A DNA stretch of 64,000 nt from Gracilariopsis chorda. Lineage: Eukaryota > Rhodophyta > Florideophyceae > Gracilariales > Gracilariaceae. Shown piece after piece: positions 51,701 to 60,854 of this stretch. Where the stretch lies: positions 1 through 64,000 of the forward strand of contig NBIV01000168.1 in assembly GCA_003194525.1 (NCBI GenBank), read 5' to 3'. Numbering within the stretch: the stretch's first letter is position 1; each line of letters starts with the position of its first letter. The notes below the pieces were generated by a model. The model ran no database searches and had not been told where the DNA came from. It was given only the letters and a program-made list of their open reading frames with translations. The position numbers and the translations under genes are program-made.

Positions 51701-54700
51701 AGTCTGGAATCAGAGTCAATTCAATCTCAAGGGTAGACCTCGATAACGGACGTACGTTGGCTTCGATTTCCATTCGCGGGAGAGAGTGGATTAGTCTATG
51801 CACAGTTTTGCCTAGCTTTGCATCTCGCAAAAGCTCGCCAACTTCGGACACCGTAAGGTCATAATATCTTTCGAAGGGAATGTCTTTCCTCTCAATTCGG
51901 TGTAGTACCTCTTCTCCTATAGCATTGCCGAACTGACGGAGAGGAGTCTGAGAAGGCCATTGCCGCATACTGACACTCTTACTTAGGTTTAAACACTTGT
52001 CGAAGAGGCTGGCCCATTTTCCTTGAGCCGCAACCTCCAAGAGAGCACGAGCTAGTCGTCCTGCACTTTGTGTAACATAAACCATGTCTGCTTTCAACGC
52101 TAGCCCGTCTAAACCAAGCTTAGAGATATGTGACTGCAAGAGAACACTGACTTTCGCGGTAGGTTCGTCTAAAGATTCTTTGATGGGCACTGGAATTCTT
52201 TCAGCAAGACGGGCTAGTTCAAGCTTTTCTTCCTCGCGAACTTGCATGTGCTCAAACTCGTTAGACATGGAAAAAATACGTAGCAGATCAATATCCGTAG
52301 TTGTGCTCTTCATTTCTCCAGAGTAAACAGACATTGATTCATGACTAACGTAGAAGTCAGATGCAATTCTTCCAAGCGGAGTGCCGACAATCTCCCCGGT
52401 TTGTTTGTTGTACTTCACGAGGCCGCATCGATGAAGCTCTGTCGCAGCTGCGTGAATAAGTTCTGCTCTGCGTCGCTCGAGAGCCTTGTCTTGGTGATGT
52501 TCATCTGCAGCCACGCCGTATAAGGCGGGATCTTTGACCATTCTCACATAGAGATATGTGTAGCATAACCATTGCGAACCATCATTCACGGAGGTGACCG
52601 ACCCGGTTGCCACCTCAGCGTTCAGCATATCGACAAGCTTGGATACGAACTGCGATTCTATGGGCAACTGATCATTAAGAAGAGATAAGTAGTACAACAC
52701 ATCGGCTTTGGAGGTGATTATATATCCCTCACCAAAAGTATCAAACTGAGGGCGGCCTGCCCTCCCCATCATTTGCATCACGTCCATGGATGACAACTCT
52801 ATCCATCGACCTTGTTCCGGAGAATATACTTGAGTTCCCTTGATTATGACCGCATGAGCAGGTAAATTCACACCCCAGGCCAGAGTCGCTGTCGACACCA
52901 AAACCTTGATGTGTCCAGCCTCGAACAATGCTTCGACCAATTGTCTGTCATTTCTAGTCATACCAGCGTGATGTGTAGCCAGACCATGTTCAAGAACGTT
53001 TGCTAGCTCTTTTCCATTGACACCAGCCAGTTCAGATTGGACGATTTCATATGATGCACTTGTCGGATTCAAAAACTGATCAATGATTTCATCTTCTATC
53101 GCCTTCTCGACAAGAAGGCGGCAGGTAGCACTTGTTTCCTTCCTGCTGTGTACAAATATTATAACTTGATTTGAAGTTTGAAGTTGGAGCTTCACTTTCT
53201 CATAAGTTATGTCATTCATAAGCTGGAAACGTTTGAAAGCCCTTTTCGCTGTGATGCCCACGTAACATTGTTGAAGTGGGCACGGTCGATGGGTAGAGTC
53301 AAAGTAAAACAGCCCCTTCGAGAACTCCACCTGTAAGAACATTGCTACATCTTTATAGTTCGGAAGAGTAGCACTGAGGCCAACAACTCGAGTTGACGCG
53401 GTCATAGTCTCTACATTCCGAGATGTTCTTGCGACAAGGGATTCAATTACAGGGCCTCGTTCGTCGTGTAGAAGATGGATTTCATCGACTATCAACAGTC
53501 TGACGAGACTTGTATATGTCTTCTCCCCACTCTTTCGGGTAACAATATCCCACTTTTCAGGTGTTGTTACGATAACCTGGGTGTTTTCAATTTCCTGTTT
53601 GGTCATTCCGACATCTCCAGTCAACTCTCTCACTTCGAGTCCTAGAGGTCCTAATCTCTTTGACAGGTTTTCAACTACTTCTGCCACTAAAGCTTTCATC
53701 GGTGCGACATAGATTACCTTGAAACAAGTTAAATCTGCATCTTGAATCGACCTTGAGCTCTTGGGCATAGAGTTGGCAACGCATTTTAGAATCGTCAAAA
53801 CAGCCACATTCGTCTTTCCCGCACCGGTTGGAGCACAAAGCAACATGTTTTCATCAGATTCAAAAGCGCATGGGAACACTTCGGATTGCATTCGGTTAAG
53901 TTGTTTGGTGTTCGCGAACGCAGGTTGAGTCCAGCTTGGCATTTCGTTCACCGATATTAAATTTGATGACCTCGACGGAACAGCACGCACGGCAGGTATA
54001 TGCCACTCCTCGTAATCCTTTTTGGTTACATGCTCAGATCCTTCAGGGAGCTTACAATCTCGCACAGTCATCAGACGGCTGCCCCTCTGGAACTTCAGAC
54101 TTTCTATGTCAAGTTTACGCAAAGCAAATGATGGTCGTAATTGCTCTCGATGCAGTCTTGTTCCAGCTTCATCAGACAATTCAACTTGATTAGCACGTCT
54201 TCGCTTCTTCGATTTCTCACGTTCGACCACGTTTTTGTTGGAGTGCTCATCGACAATCGCCATTCGAGAACTATCGTCGTAGTTTAGAGATTCCAGGAGC
54301 TTCTCACCGTCTTCATCGGCCCTTATAACCTCTTCCACGTGCCTTCTTTCTTCGGGGTCTTTCGCTCGTGCCAGTTTCGTGCAGTACACTATCGATTTCC
54401 TGTTGTCAAGAAGCAACGATATGAAGTCAAGCTTGTCAAATTCTAGCAGTGATGCTAGCTCGTTCTCAATCATGCGACTGTGGTTCTCAGCTGAGAGGAT
54501 ATTCATGATGTCATTCGAAAGCTGCTTACTCTTCTTCTTGTCCTCGTAAAGCTTACCCAGTTGCCTCTCGAGCCATTCACCATCTATATCCCGAGGATCA
54601 ATGGTTTTCATTTCGAGAGGAGCTTCTTTTCTTTCGATGTCATTATCGTCTATGTGTAAGTGCTGAGCAAAATCATCGTCATCATCTGCGGCATCTCGAT

Positions 54701-55370
54701 CGTCCATGTCATCCAATTCTACAACTTCATCTGCGACGTCATCTTCTTCTTCGTCAACATCTCTTAGAACTGGAAGGACATCATCCGATTGAGGTTCAAG
54801 TTGTTCTGCTGAATCATCTTCAGACTTGTAATCCCTAATTTGAGAACAAAACAATGTGAGTCTCGTGAACTCATCATTGGTCATACCGTTACCGAATAGC
54901 TCTTCAATGACTTTCTTCTTTTCGATTTCCTGTAGATTATCGTCTTTCATGGAAGCTAGAACTTCATCAGCGGCGCTGCGAAGAAGCTCACGCGGCTGAT
55001 CACCAAGTTTTGACATAATAAAGGCTAGTAAGGCTTCAAAAGCCCTCTGAGAAACCCGCGTTGTCGGAACATATGTATATTCACTCGCACCAAGATCTAA
55101 CTCTTTTGCAACGTCCAATACAGACTGGTCAGCCAAAGTCTTTGTCTCCTCCGCGGATACTTGATCTTTCTTCTTGTCCACACGTGCGGCAGCAGGCTGT
55201 GGGCGGCGGGAAGATGCAACCCTATCACCCATGCGACCAGGCATGTTCGAAGCTTGCAACGCTGTGATGCTTGCTGATTGCTCTCTTGGCCTTCGTTTTT
55301 CGTTCTCAATTACTAACTTCGACGTTGCTTTGTAGGAATACTGCTTCATTATCTCCCGTTCGTCCACCAT
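48762..55370 (-). CDS. BRR2: Brr2, U5 snRNP 200 kDa DExH RNA helicase
   Basis: A single uninterrupted frame of 2202 residues, the usual length. The N-terminus QYSYKATSKLVIENEKRRPR is the Brr2 signature. Cassette 1 has Walker A APTGAGKTNVAV (about residue 513), VDEIHLLHDERGP (about 627), SATLPNY, HHAGMTRNDRQLVE and QMMGRAGRPQFDTFGEG, followed by a Sec63 unit. Cassette 2 has WVVGRGEVALDHKY in place of Walker A and LDGVHHLSEQ in place of DExH, so it has lost key residues; in known Brr2 this cassette is regulatory and inactive. A second Sec63 unit runs to the C-terminus. Brr2 unwinds U4/U6 to activate the spliceosome. An acidic stretch (about residues 205-240) lies before cassette 1. Confidence 0.97.
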   Translation of the reverse strand: MVDEREIMKQYSYKATSKLVIENEKRRPREQSASITALQASNMPGRMGDRVASSRRPQPAAARVDKKKDQVSAEETKTLADQSVLDVAKELDLGASEYTYVPTTRVSQRAFEALLAFIMSKLGDQPRELLRSAADEVLASMKDDNLQEIEKKKVIEELFGNGMTNDEFTRLTLFCSQIRDYKSEDDSAEQLEPQSDDVLPVLRDVDEEEDDVADEVVELDDMDDRDAADDDDDFAQHLHIDDNDIERKEAPLEMKTIDPRDIDGEWLERQLGKLYEDKKKSKQLSNDIMNILSAENHSRMIENELASLLEFDKLDFISLLLDNRKSIVYCTKLARAKDPEERRHVEEVIRADEDGEKLLESLNYDDSSRMAIVDEHSNKNVVEREKSKKRRRANQVELSDEAGTRLHREQLRPSFALRKLDIESLKFQRGSRLMTVRDCKLPEGSEHVTKKDYEEWHIPAVRAVPSRSSNLISVNEMPSWTQPAFANTKQLNRMQSEVFPCAFESDENMLLCAPTGAGKTNVAVLTILKCVANSMPKSSRSIQDADLTCFKVIYVAPMKALVAEVVENLSKRLGPLGLEVRELTGDVGMTKQEIENTQVIVTTPEKWDIVTRKSGEKTYTSLVRLLIVDEIHLLHDERGPVIESLVARTSRNVETMTASTRVVGLSATLPNYKDVAMFLQVEFSKGLFYFDSTHRPCPLQQCYVGITAKRAFKRFQLMNDITYEKVKLQLQTSNQVIIFVHSRKETSATCRLLVEKAIEDEIIDQFLNPTSASYEIVQSELAGVNGKELANVLEHGLATHHAGMTRNDRQLVEALFEAGHIKVLVSTATLAWGVNLPAHAVIIKGTQVYSPEQGRWIELSSMDVMQMMGRAGRPQFDTFGEGYIITSKADVLYYLSLLNDQLPIESQFVSKLVDMLNAEVATGSVTSVNDGSQWLCYTYLYVRMVKDPALYGVAADEHHQDKALERRRAELIHAAATELHRCGLVKYNKQTGEIVGTPLGRIASDFYVSHESMSVYSGEMKSTTTDIDLLRIFSMSNEFEHMQVREEEKLELARLAERIPVPIKESLDEPTAKVSVLLQSHISKLGLDGLALKADMVYVTQSAGRLARALLEVAAQGKWASLFDKCLNLSKSVSMRQWPSQTPLRQFGNAIGEEVLHRIERKDIPFERYYDLTVSEVGELLRDAKLGKTVHRLIHSLPRMEIEANVRPLSRSTLEIELTLIPDFRYDRKIHKSGEGFWIVVEDADSEILLHSELFFLRPAVASEEHSLTFTVKLTAPQPPQYFIRCSSDRWIAPPTVVPLSFRSLVLPEKFVPYTRLLDTRLLSVAKAFSDEDSMVSIEDEGKLAYREAMSEIREYFARESSHLTRLQTQLFDVLFESETNSVVASLPGEERDKCGELCVARLFSQNPTATAVWVVGRGEVALDHKYESLVTGLGKHLGLSVGKFQSDRSEEISFLRSTSGALVFTTPERWDMFSRRWRQKREGKIIKKIRLIILDGVHHLSEQSSAGSAMEVVGSRARYMAAEAAQSGIEGMRIIALSDPIANARDIGHWIGAPPAAVFSFHPKSLCRDLKLEVIDSTFRRGPRSTRAASLAKPVFNSIQKHIGKGNESTLVFVSSRKMAKNVALELTVLASQGGNPNRFGDLSSVPSTMMEQIQTRSLRQTLSSGVGYVHENLDQVEQAIAKQLFAERKCTVLVATSSQCWRSINSKAYLVVVAGTSYDDNGAYATRRAEYSSSDLLKMVCSTRDAYDDSHLGSAVVITDPSLREHYETYTLEPLPVESQLRRFLADHFNAEIEAGVIESKQEAVDYLTWTFFYRRLPKNPNYYGMNGTSPAEISNNLSELVETALSDLESSRCIAADAEEDVSISSLNIGRIAAHFYIRHATVELFASSITPKTKLRGLIDILSLASEFGEIPVRLGDEDVLRNLAARVPVSLEDANTTSYSSPHVKAHLLLQAHLTRESIPYDFLEDQKRIVLIGVRLLRAMVDVIASNGWLKPVLAAIELGQMLVQGLWDHELPLMQLPHIDKHIATTLKEKYDVTDIFGFLEMEDNDRADILKSLSSKQVMAVSEACQLVPNLDDFVVESVKNSTDDDGLTTTRVMAVISRSEEEEAEDEASNIEVVPTVSAPLYPDTKEEGWWVIVGNPETNTLLNLKFIALKQRAKVKLVFDSPPSGHHSLQLYLLSDSYIDCDQEDSFVVDIS

Positions 55371-55375
55371 CTCGA

Positions 55376-56101
55376 ATGTACTTTGATTTGACGCCTGCTC
55401 TTATCGAAAAAACTGCGCAATGGTTGAAAGTATTCTCACCCGAAGCTTCAGAGTGTTCATTCGCGTCACTAGAACTCAAGCGATTCTCTTATAGGTGCAC
55501 GCGTCTGCCTTATGAAGAATCACCGTGTATGTCTTGCGTGCAGCGCTGGAAACAGTTTGAAGATGTTCTCATGTCATACGATGATCGTATGACAGGAAGT
55601 CTCTTCTTCGCGAAGGCGTTGATTGATGTCTCTGTTCCGAGTAGTGTCCTAAACCGCGCATATCCGTGGCGTTCCCCTCCCTGATAAACGTCCGTGGATC
55701 ATTGGTGTTGATCCCGGTCAATGTTTTGAACTTAATTTTTGCAAGAATCCATTTTCTGGCGGCAAGTGTATATCTCTTCCCATCACGGTCAGATAGCGCG
55801 TGCTTAATCCAATCGAAGGTTCCTTGTTGAAATAACAGCCTATAACCCCTTGCAGCCTTGTTCTACTGCTGGATTCCAACCGTACCTTCGCTCGCGGCGA
55901 ATACCCGAAAGGTTCTATTAGTTGTACATTGTTCCCAAGATTCCTGCAGTCTCGTTCGTGGAAGGTGAGTGTTCTCTCCTTTCCAATTGCACATAATGGG
56001 CATCCAGATGCTCTGAGTGCAAACATACGAGTACCACTCAAACCATTCCATTCACTTTATCGCCCATCGTGCAAGGCCCAGCCGTTACGCTTCCATCGTA
56101 A
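55376..56101 (+). CDS. unrecognised gene between Brr2 and the WBP4-like gene (tentative)
   Basis: A frame from the ATG at 55376 (MYFDLTPALIEKTAQWLKVF, with a CxxC-like SPCMSCVQRW) reads to about 55680. A second frame from about 55660 continues with LPDKRPWIIGVDPGQCFELN to 55765. A change of frame is needed near 55660-55680, where no splice sites fit. GT...AG introns of 90 nt (55766-55855) and 53 nt (55965-56017) would then keep the frame through LVLLLDSNRTFARGEYPKGS and LFPRFLQSRSWK to a TAA at 56099-56101. I recognise no family. The start lies 5 bp from the Brr2 start codon on the other strand, and the TAA overlaps the next ATG. It may be a decaying gene, or the sequence may hold an error. 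Confidence 0.35.
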
Positions 56102-56751
56102 TGGCGCCCAAAGCAAAGCAAAGAAGGCAAGAAACGACGCAACATCTGTGTCGTATATGCAATATATGGATTGCGGACAACAAACTCCAACGTGATCAAC
56201 ATGAGTCAGGTGCCAAACATATAGCAAACCGTCAGAAACTCTTGCGCCAGATAGCTGAAAAGAATGAGAAGGCCCGCGCAGAAGCGAGGAAGGAAGGTAG
56301 AAGTACTGAGGGTGGAAGTCGAGCCGTGCAAGAGTTAATGGAAATTGCTTTACAGGCAACGCAAGGGAAAATACTCGAGCCTGAAAAGACTGATATCGAC
56401 AAGAGCGATGTTGAGCAGTCAGACCAGCAAGTGGATGAGAAAGGGTACCCTACGGCAGCAAACTCGCTTTTCGAATGGATTGCAGTAGCGGACGAAAATG
56501 ATGGGGATACAAATGGTCAAGAAGAAGAAGAAGAAGAAGAAGGAAGGTTGGAGCAATCAGCGCAAGAAGCAGAGTTGCACCACGTGATAACTCAACAAGT
56601 TGCAGGGGTGAAGCGAACGTTGGGAAGAGAGCCAGTTGTAAGCAGTGTGAAGGAAGAAGACAAAGAAGACGCACAAGAACGAACAGACGCATTGTCGTCA
56701 TTCAAAAAACGGCCTCCCGCAGCTGGGCGCAAAAGAAGGAGAAAACGGTGA
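56101..56751 (+). CDS. WBP4/FBP21-like splicing protein with U1-type zinc finger
   Basis: 216 residues. A U1/matrin-type finger is at residues 17-40 (CRICNIWIADNKLQRDQHES, then GAKH), followed by a basic coiled-coil segment (LLRQIAEKNEKARAEARKE), the order found at the N-terminus of WBP4/FBP21. No WW domains are present. The C-terminus ends LSSFKKRPPAAGRKRRRKR, similar to the F-K-K-R-K tail of WBP4. In humans, FBP21 binds Brr2 and inhibits its helicase; here the gene lies about 730 bp from Brr2. The acidic run of Glu residues about residue 145 is low complexity. Confidence 0.65.
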   Translation: MAPKAKQRRQETTQHLCRICNIWIADNKLQRDQHESGAKHIANRQKLLRQIAEKNEKARAEARKEGRSTEGGSRAVQELMEIALQATQGKILEPEKTDIDKSDVEQSDQQVDEKGYPTAANSLFEWIAVADENDGDTNGQEEEEEEEGRLEQSAQEAELHHVITQQVAGVKRTLGREPVVSSVKEEDKEDAQERTDALSSFKKRPPAAGRKRRRKR

Positions 56752-56903
56752 CTAGCCGGCAGTAGCACAAGAGCCGGTGCATGCAAAATGGAGAATATAT
56801 AGAACATAGCGTTTTAAGTTGGTTACACACTAGAGAGCGACGCGAAGTGAGCTAAGTTGTCTTGAATATAACAAATGTACAGAGTGGGTAACAAGGGGGG
56901 AAG

Positions 56904-57569
56904 CTAGTTTTGGTTTGGCTTATCCTGCGGTTGTGATCCTGATTGCGATTGTGATGGCGGGGGGTTGAAGTGCTTTGAGATGTTTTCATGCGCGAGAACA
57001 ATGGAATCACTGGCCATTGCGTAGGGCGAGTTCTTCACTCGACCGTGTTCGGTGGCACTTCTGATAGCGTACATGACTCTGCCGATGACGTTTTGCAGAC
57101 TGAGCGGACCGAAAGAAGTGCTGTCCGGAGCGTCAGTGTCCTTGTTTTCGCGCTCAACCCAACAATGGCTCTTTGGTATTCTGAAGGGGGGGTCATCTTG
57201 CGTACTGTGCATGTGGGAGCCTTCTAAAGCGGCTATCCTGCGCACATACTTTCGACGCTCGTCGTTCGGATCGAGGATTACTACGACGTCATCGACGTAT
57301 ACACGGTTGAGAAAGGACTGGGTGCTGCCTGACAGGCGGCGGATTACGAGACGGTCCTGTACGGTGTTCATGTCTTTGACGTCATTGTTGAACAAGGGGC
57401 TCATGGCATTGCCAGTGAGTGGTAGGGAGTACGAGAGAGGCTTCTCCAAGTCGGCATGCATGAGGTCTCGCAGCAGAATAGAAGAGCGCATTGCAGCGCG
57501 CATCTGACTATCAGTGGTGGAGCCGACAAAGTTGAAGGCGCGAAGCAGACGATACAAGAAGCGAGCCAT
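56904..57569 (-). CDS. S26 signal-peptidase-like protein lacking catalytic residues
   Basis: The ATG at 57569 (MARFLYRLLRAFNFVG) gives 221 residues; the frame is open to 57908, but that part crosses a palindrome that looks like promoter. The fold matches mitochondrial inner-membrane peptidase (IMP/S26): PLTGNAMSPLFNND where G-x-S-M-x-P is expected, DDVVVILDPNDERRKYVRRI where the catalytic lysine (K-R-V/I) is expected, and HCWVERENKDTDAPDSTSFG plus IGRVMYAI. The catalytic Ser is Ala and the Lys appears to be Arg, so the enzyme is predicted inactive. Relatives with GxEMxP motifs exist in plants. It might be an inactive partner of an active IMP subunit. Confidence 0.68.
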   Translation of the reverse strand: MARFLYRLLRAFNFVGSTTDSQMRAAMRSSILLRDLMHADLEKPLSYSLPLTGNAMSPLFNNDVKDMNTVQDRLVIRRLSGSTQSFLNRVYVDDVVVILDPNDERRKYVRRIAALEGSHMHSTQDDPPFRIPKSHCWVERENKDTDAPDSTSFGPLSLQNVIGRVMYAIRSATEHGRVKNSPYAMASDSIVLAHENISKHFNPPPSQSQSGSQPQDKPNQN

Positions 57570-57803
57570 AGTGTGTATGGAGCGGCTAAGGTGCGTTTGA
57601 GAAGCGTTGAGAATGAGAGGCAGGCAGCGCACTTCCTGAAGGTGAGGCGGACGGAGGATGCGCGGAAGATGGCGCTGCCGCTGGGAGTGGACTGGGGAGG
57701 TGGGGAGGGGGTGAAGGGAGGGGGGTTGATGCTGAACGTGGAAGAAGATGGTGGCGATGCAGAGGCACACGAGTTGTGTCCGTTTGGGCGTGGATGAGTT
57801 GCG

Positions 57804-57822
57804 TACTACTGTTACAGTAGTA
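57804..57822. promoter_or_regulatory. TACTACTG/CAGTAGTA palindrome
   Basis: TACTACTGTTACAGTAGTA is a perfect inverted repeat with a 3 nt centre. It lies 235 bp before the ATG of the S26-like gene. Confidence 0.4.
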
Positions 57823-58710
57823 CTGTAGCGACACAGTTGTGATTGGACGGCGGGGCGAAGAATCGCCTTCCATGGGGACGCGTGCCTACGTCTCACTGGC
57901 TCTGCCAAGTGGCCATGCGCTTGAGATCAAACGCGCTGTAACGCGTGTCGGTTTTTTTTTCTTCCATATATCTATGAAATTCATGCATTCTCTGCGCCTC
58001 GCCAAGTTTCGGTGCGTCGTCCGCGCACCGAACCGAAGAGGGTGCGGTCCGTGCGTGAAGCGAAACACGATAACCGGAAGCGAAGCGTATGTCAAAGAAG
58101 CTTCTCCGCGTTGGGTAGCGGCTCGGTAGCAGTTGATACAGCTGAACGGAAGGATGCCGTACAATACATTCGCAGTGGCACCGTGGCAGAGCTCCTTCTC
58201 GTTTCCAGCCACCGCGCATTCACAGAGACGCATCAATCCACCTCGTACCGGAATCAACGTCAGGCTGATGAAATCCCACTGCACTTCACCATTCGTAGCT
58301 TTGCGGCCAGGTACCGTACCTCTCTCGGCGCCGGAAAATGCACCAGTTCTCTCCCATTCGTTCGACACTGTGTGAGTGAAAACAACAGCGAGACGTTGTT
58401 ATGGTTACTCCCAGCATCGTCATGCAGTCTGGTCAACCGAAGCCATGCGTGCATCCCGGCAGATTCCAGAACGAACGGCGTCCTCCTGGGAGTATGGCAT
58501 GCACAACTCAGTTCGAATGTACTCAAAACAAGTAAGCAATGGATGGCTAATGCAAACGATGAGCCGTGAAAGGGCAGTTTAGTGTACAAAGGTGAAATAC
58601 CGTGCAGGAGTGCTGGACACGATCGCCGTTTGACAACAGCAACCAAACGCGCGCCAACAACTTGCAATACAAAAGCACAAGATTACAAATGACAACCACG
58701 ACAAGAGCGG
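57823..58710. other. spacer with no convincing gene
   Basis: Frames of 160 to 185 codons exist on both strands (57886-58368 minus; 58012-58569 plus), but neither shows family motifs and they overlap each other. I treat them as chance frames in GC-rich DNA; one may be an unknown gene. Confidence 0.45.
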
Positions 58711-59484
58711 TTATTGAATGGAGCAATAATTTGGCGCGTTCGCCGTGGTGGTGCTTTCTCTTTGCTCACAACTTGGTCGAAGCTCGTTTTCGCTCGGCTT
58801 GTGTGAGTTGACCAGGTTTGTATTGATTATTCTAAGCAAAGTTGCAAACACTTCATTCACGTTTTCACCGGTGTACGCAGACGTTTCGTAGTATGGAATG
58901 CCATGTTCGTCTGCAAATTCCTGAGCGACTTGCCGTGATACACGTCGCGTGTGTGCCATGTCCAGTTGGTTGCCGACTAGTATTCTGGGCAGTTCGGCTG
59001 TACCTTTGGGGTCGAGCACCACAAGTGTCTGCAAAAGTTTCTCATGCACGCGTCGGATAATGTGGAACGAGCTTTCGTCGACGAGGGAGAACATGAGGAT
59101 GTAACCGTCAACTCCAATGGTGTATTGCTCTCCAAAGTCTGGAAACTCGTCTTGACCGTCCGTGTCCACAATGGTCACCTCGTACTTGGTTCCATCCACG
59201 GTTGTGGTCCACAGGAAGGCGTCCTCGCACGTTGGCATGTACTCTGGTTCGAAGCGGTTATCTGTGCATTGAATGGCAACAGCGCTCTTCCCTACAGCAC
59301 GCGCGCCCAAGACAGCGATGCGTTTGCGAACGCGAAAGGGCTTTTGCGACGGCGGTGGCAGGTAGCATCTGACGTCGTACGGGTCGCGTACGCGGTTGTT
59401 GGTCCCGGCGGAAGGCTCCACGGTGGCGTTGATATGGGTGAGCGTGGGTGGTTTCTCAGGCTGTCGAACGTCAACGTGCGACAT
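58711..59484 (-). CDS. Rheb-like Ras-family GTPase
   Basis: The first ATG at 59484 gives 257 residues with an N-terminal extension of about 60. G motifs: G1 AVLGARAVGKSAVAIQ, G2 PTCEDAF, G3 VDTDGQDEF, G4 VGNQLDM (normally NKxD), G5 ETSAYTGENVNEVF. The A-V-G-K-S and PT-E-F patterns and the overall order are most like Rheb. The C-terminus CSIQ is a CaaX box, so farnesylation and endomembrane attachment are likely. Rheb activates TOR. The Asp in G3 (D-T-D-G-Q) and the Gln in G4 are unusual and may alter nucleotide binding. Confidence 0.82.
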   Translation of the reverse strand: MSHVDVRQPEKPPTLTHINATVEPSAGTNNRVRDPYDVRCYLPPPSQKPFRVRKRIAVLGARAVGKSAVAIQCTDNRFEPEYMPTCEDAFLWTTTVDGTKYEVTIVDTDGQDEFPDFGEQYTIGVDGYILMFSLVDESSFHIIRRVHEKLLQTLVVLDPKGTAELPRILVGNQLDMAHTRRVSRQVAQEFADEHGIPYYETSAYTGENVNEVFATLLRIINTNLVNSHKPSENELRPSCEQRESTTTANAPNYCSIQ

Positions 59485-60799
59485 TGAATAGTTGAAGAAC
59501 GGCGCAAGGGAAGAAGGGCGAGAAGAAGATGGTAGCGGAACGGTGGCGGAGTTTGTAGGTGCTCTCAGGTTGGGTGGGGCCGCTGTTGTTCTGTAGGCGG
59601 CAGCTATGAGTGTTGCAGCGGAGGCGGCCAAGTGAGGATTAACGGCTGCGGAGGCGGGTTGGGCAAGTGCTCACAACGCGCGGCGGCGTGCGACGCAGCT
59701 GTGGAGCGGGTGCTCGTGTTTTTTTGGGCAACAGCGCGCTGCGCGTTGTGCGCCACTTGTCGCTTCGCGTTTCGTGGCGCGTGCGCGTCGCAGCCATTCA
59801 ACTTGGGCTGACAGCGCATCGCGGATCAGAACACAGTGTTCACCCTCCCCCTTCCGCCCTCCCTCCGTCCCCGTCGCCCGCCCCACCGCGGATCTCGTTT
59901 ATGTTGCCCTTCGACTGGTGCGTCTACGCATTTGCCACGTCACACATCTTCCACACGAATATCTCGTTCCCCATCGCGCTGTTGCGAGAGTATCGACGCC
60001 GTGGTGTCGCTGTTTTCCCGCTTGTCGAGTTTGTTCGAAACAAGGCTCAACTTGAGTCTCTCTTTGTTCTCGTGTTTTCCGTCTGATCAGGCAATCTGTG
60101 TCTCTGTTTTCGCGCTTCGCAACCTGTTCTTCAGTGGCTGTTCTGTGTCCATTGCTCACGTGATATCTGCGAGAAGGGCCGTGCTGGCTCGATTCAATCA
60201 GCGCCTGACATATTCGTATTGCAGTTATGTCAGCAAGCCACACATTTGCATTCCTTATGCAATGCCACACGCATAAGCCTGCCCTGATTAATGTTAACGG
60301 ATGAGAGCGCAGTCTTGCTATTTGTAAAAGAGCACCGTTTCGCGACACAGATACAGTACGCCGCACCCTTGCTCCGTGTACATGAGACTCCAATGTACCT
60401 AACCGCTTTAACGTGCGACGAAACACATCCGACCTTCCAGCGCATTTGCTTGTCCATCTAGACATCGATATTTGGACCAATCCTGTCCGCTGTCAAGACA
60501 TACTCGTGCATGTTTCAGACTTTCCATTGGTGCTCTGTGGCCATGCTCGTCTCCTGAGAGCATTCATGTGCAGTAACCCTTACCCATGAGTGCTTACCAC
60601 AGCGCTTGAAATGTCGAAATGACAACTGATAAGGGGTGCAGGCAATTCCCGTGCAGCCGACCCACAGTTCACAACATCACGCTTATTCGAAATGTTCTGT
60701 ACTTCGCACATCCGGGCCCTGGTCTTGTATGGTACTGAACATCTGAGCGCATGGTACCCTATTCAGCTGTCATGTTCGAAGTTTTAGGGGTTTTTAGGG
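59485..60799. other. spacer with no recognised gene
   Basis: GC-rich DNA upstream of the Rheb-like gene. Overlapping frames on both strands (to 193 codons at 59899-60480 on the minus strand) have no recognisable motifs. Confidence 0.5.
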
Positions 60800-60854
60800 G
60801 AATTCCTTCTGTGAAAGTAGTTCGAACTTCGAACTACTTTCACAGAAGGAATTC
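60800..60854. repeat. 55 bp perfect palindrome
   Basis: Two arms of 27 bp (60800-60826 and 60828-60854) are perfectly complementary around a single C. The outer ends are GAATTCC/GGAATTC and the centre is TTCGAA-C-TTCGAA. Such a long uninterrupted palindrome is unlikely by chance. It sits next to AGGGGTTTTTAGGGG (60786-60800). Confidence 0.95.

Noticed and set aside
58012-58569. 185-codon plus-strand frame overlapping a 160-codon minus-strand frame
   Set aside because: Neither shows recognisable domains; kept as spacer with low certainty.
59899-60480. 193-codon minus-strand frame
   Set aside because: No ATG-context, motif or compositional support; overlapping frames of similar size on the other strand suggest chance in GC-rich DNA.
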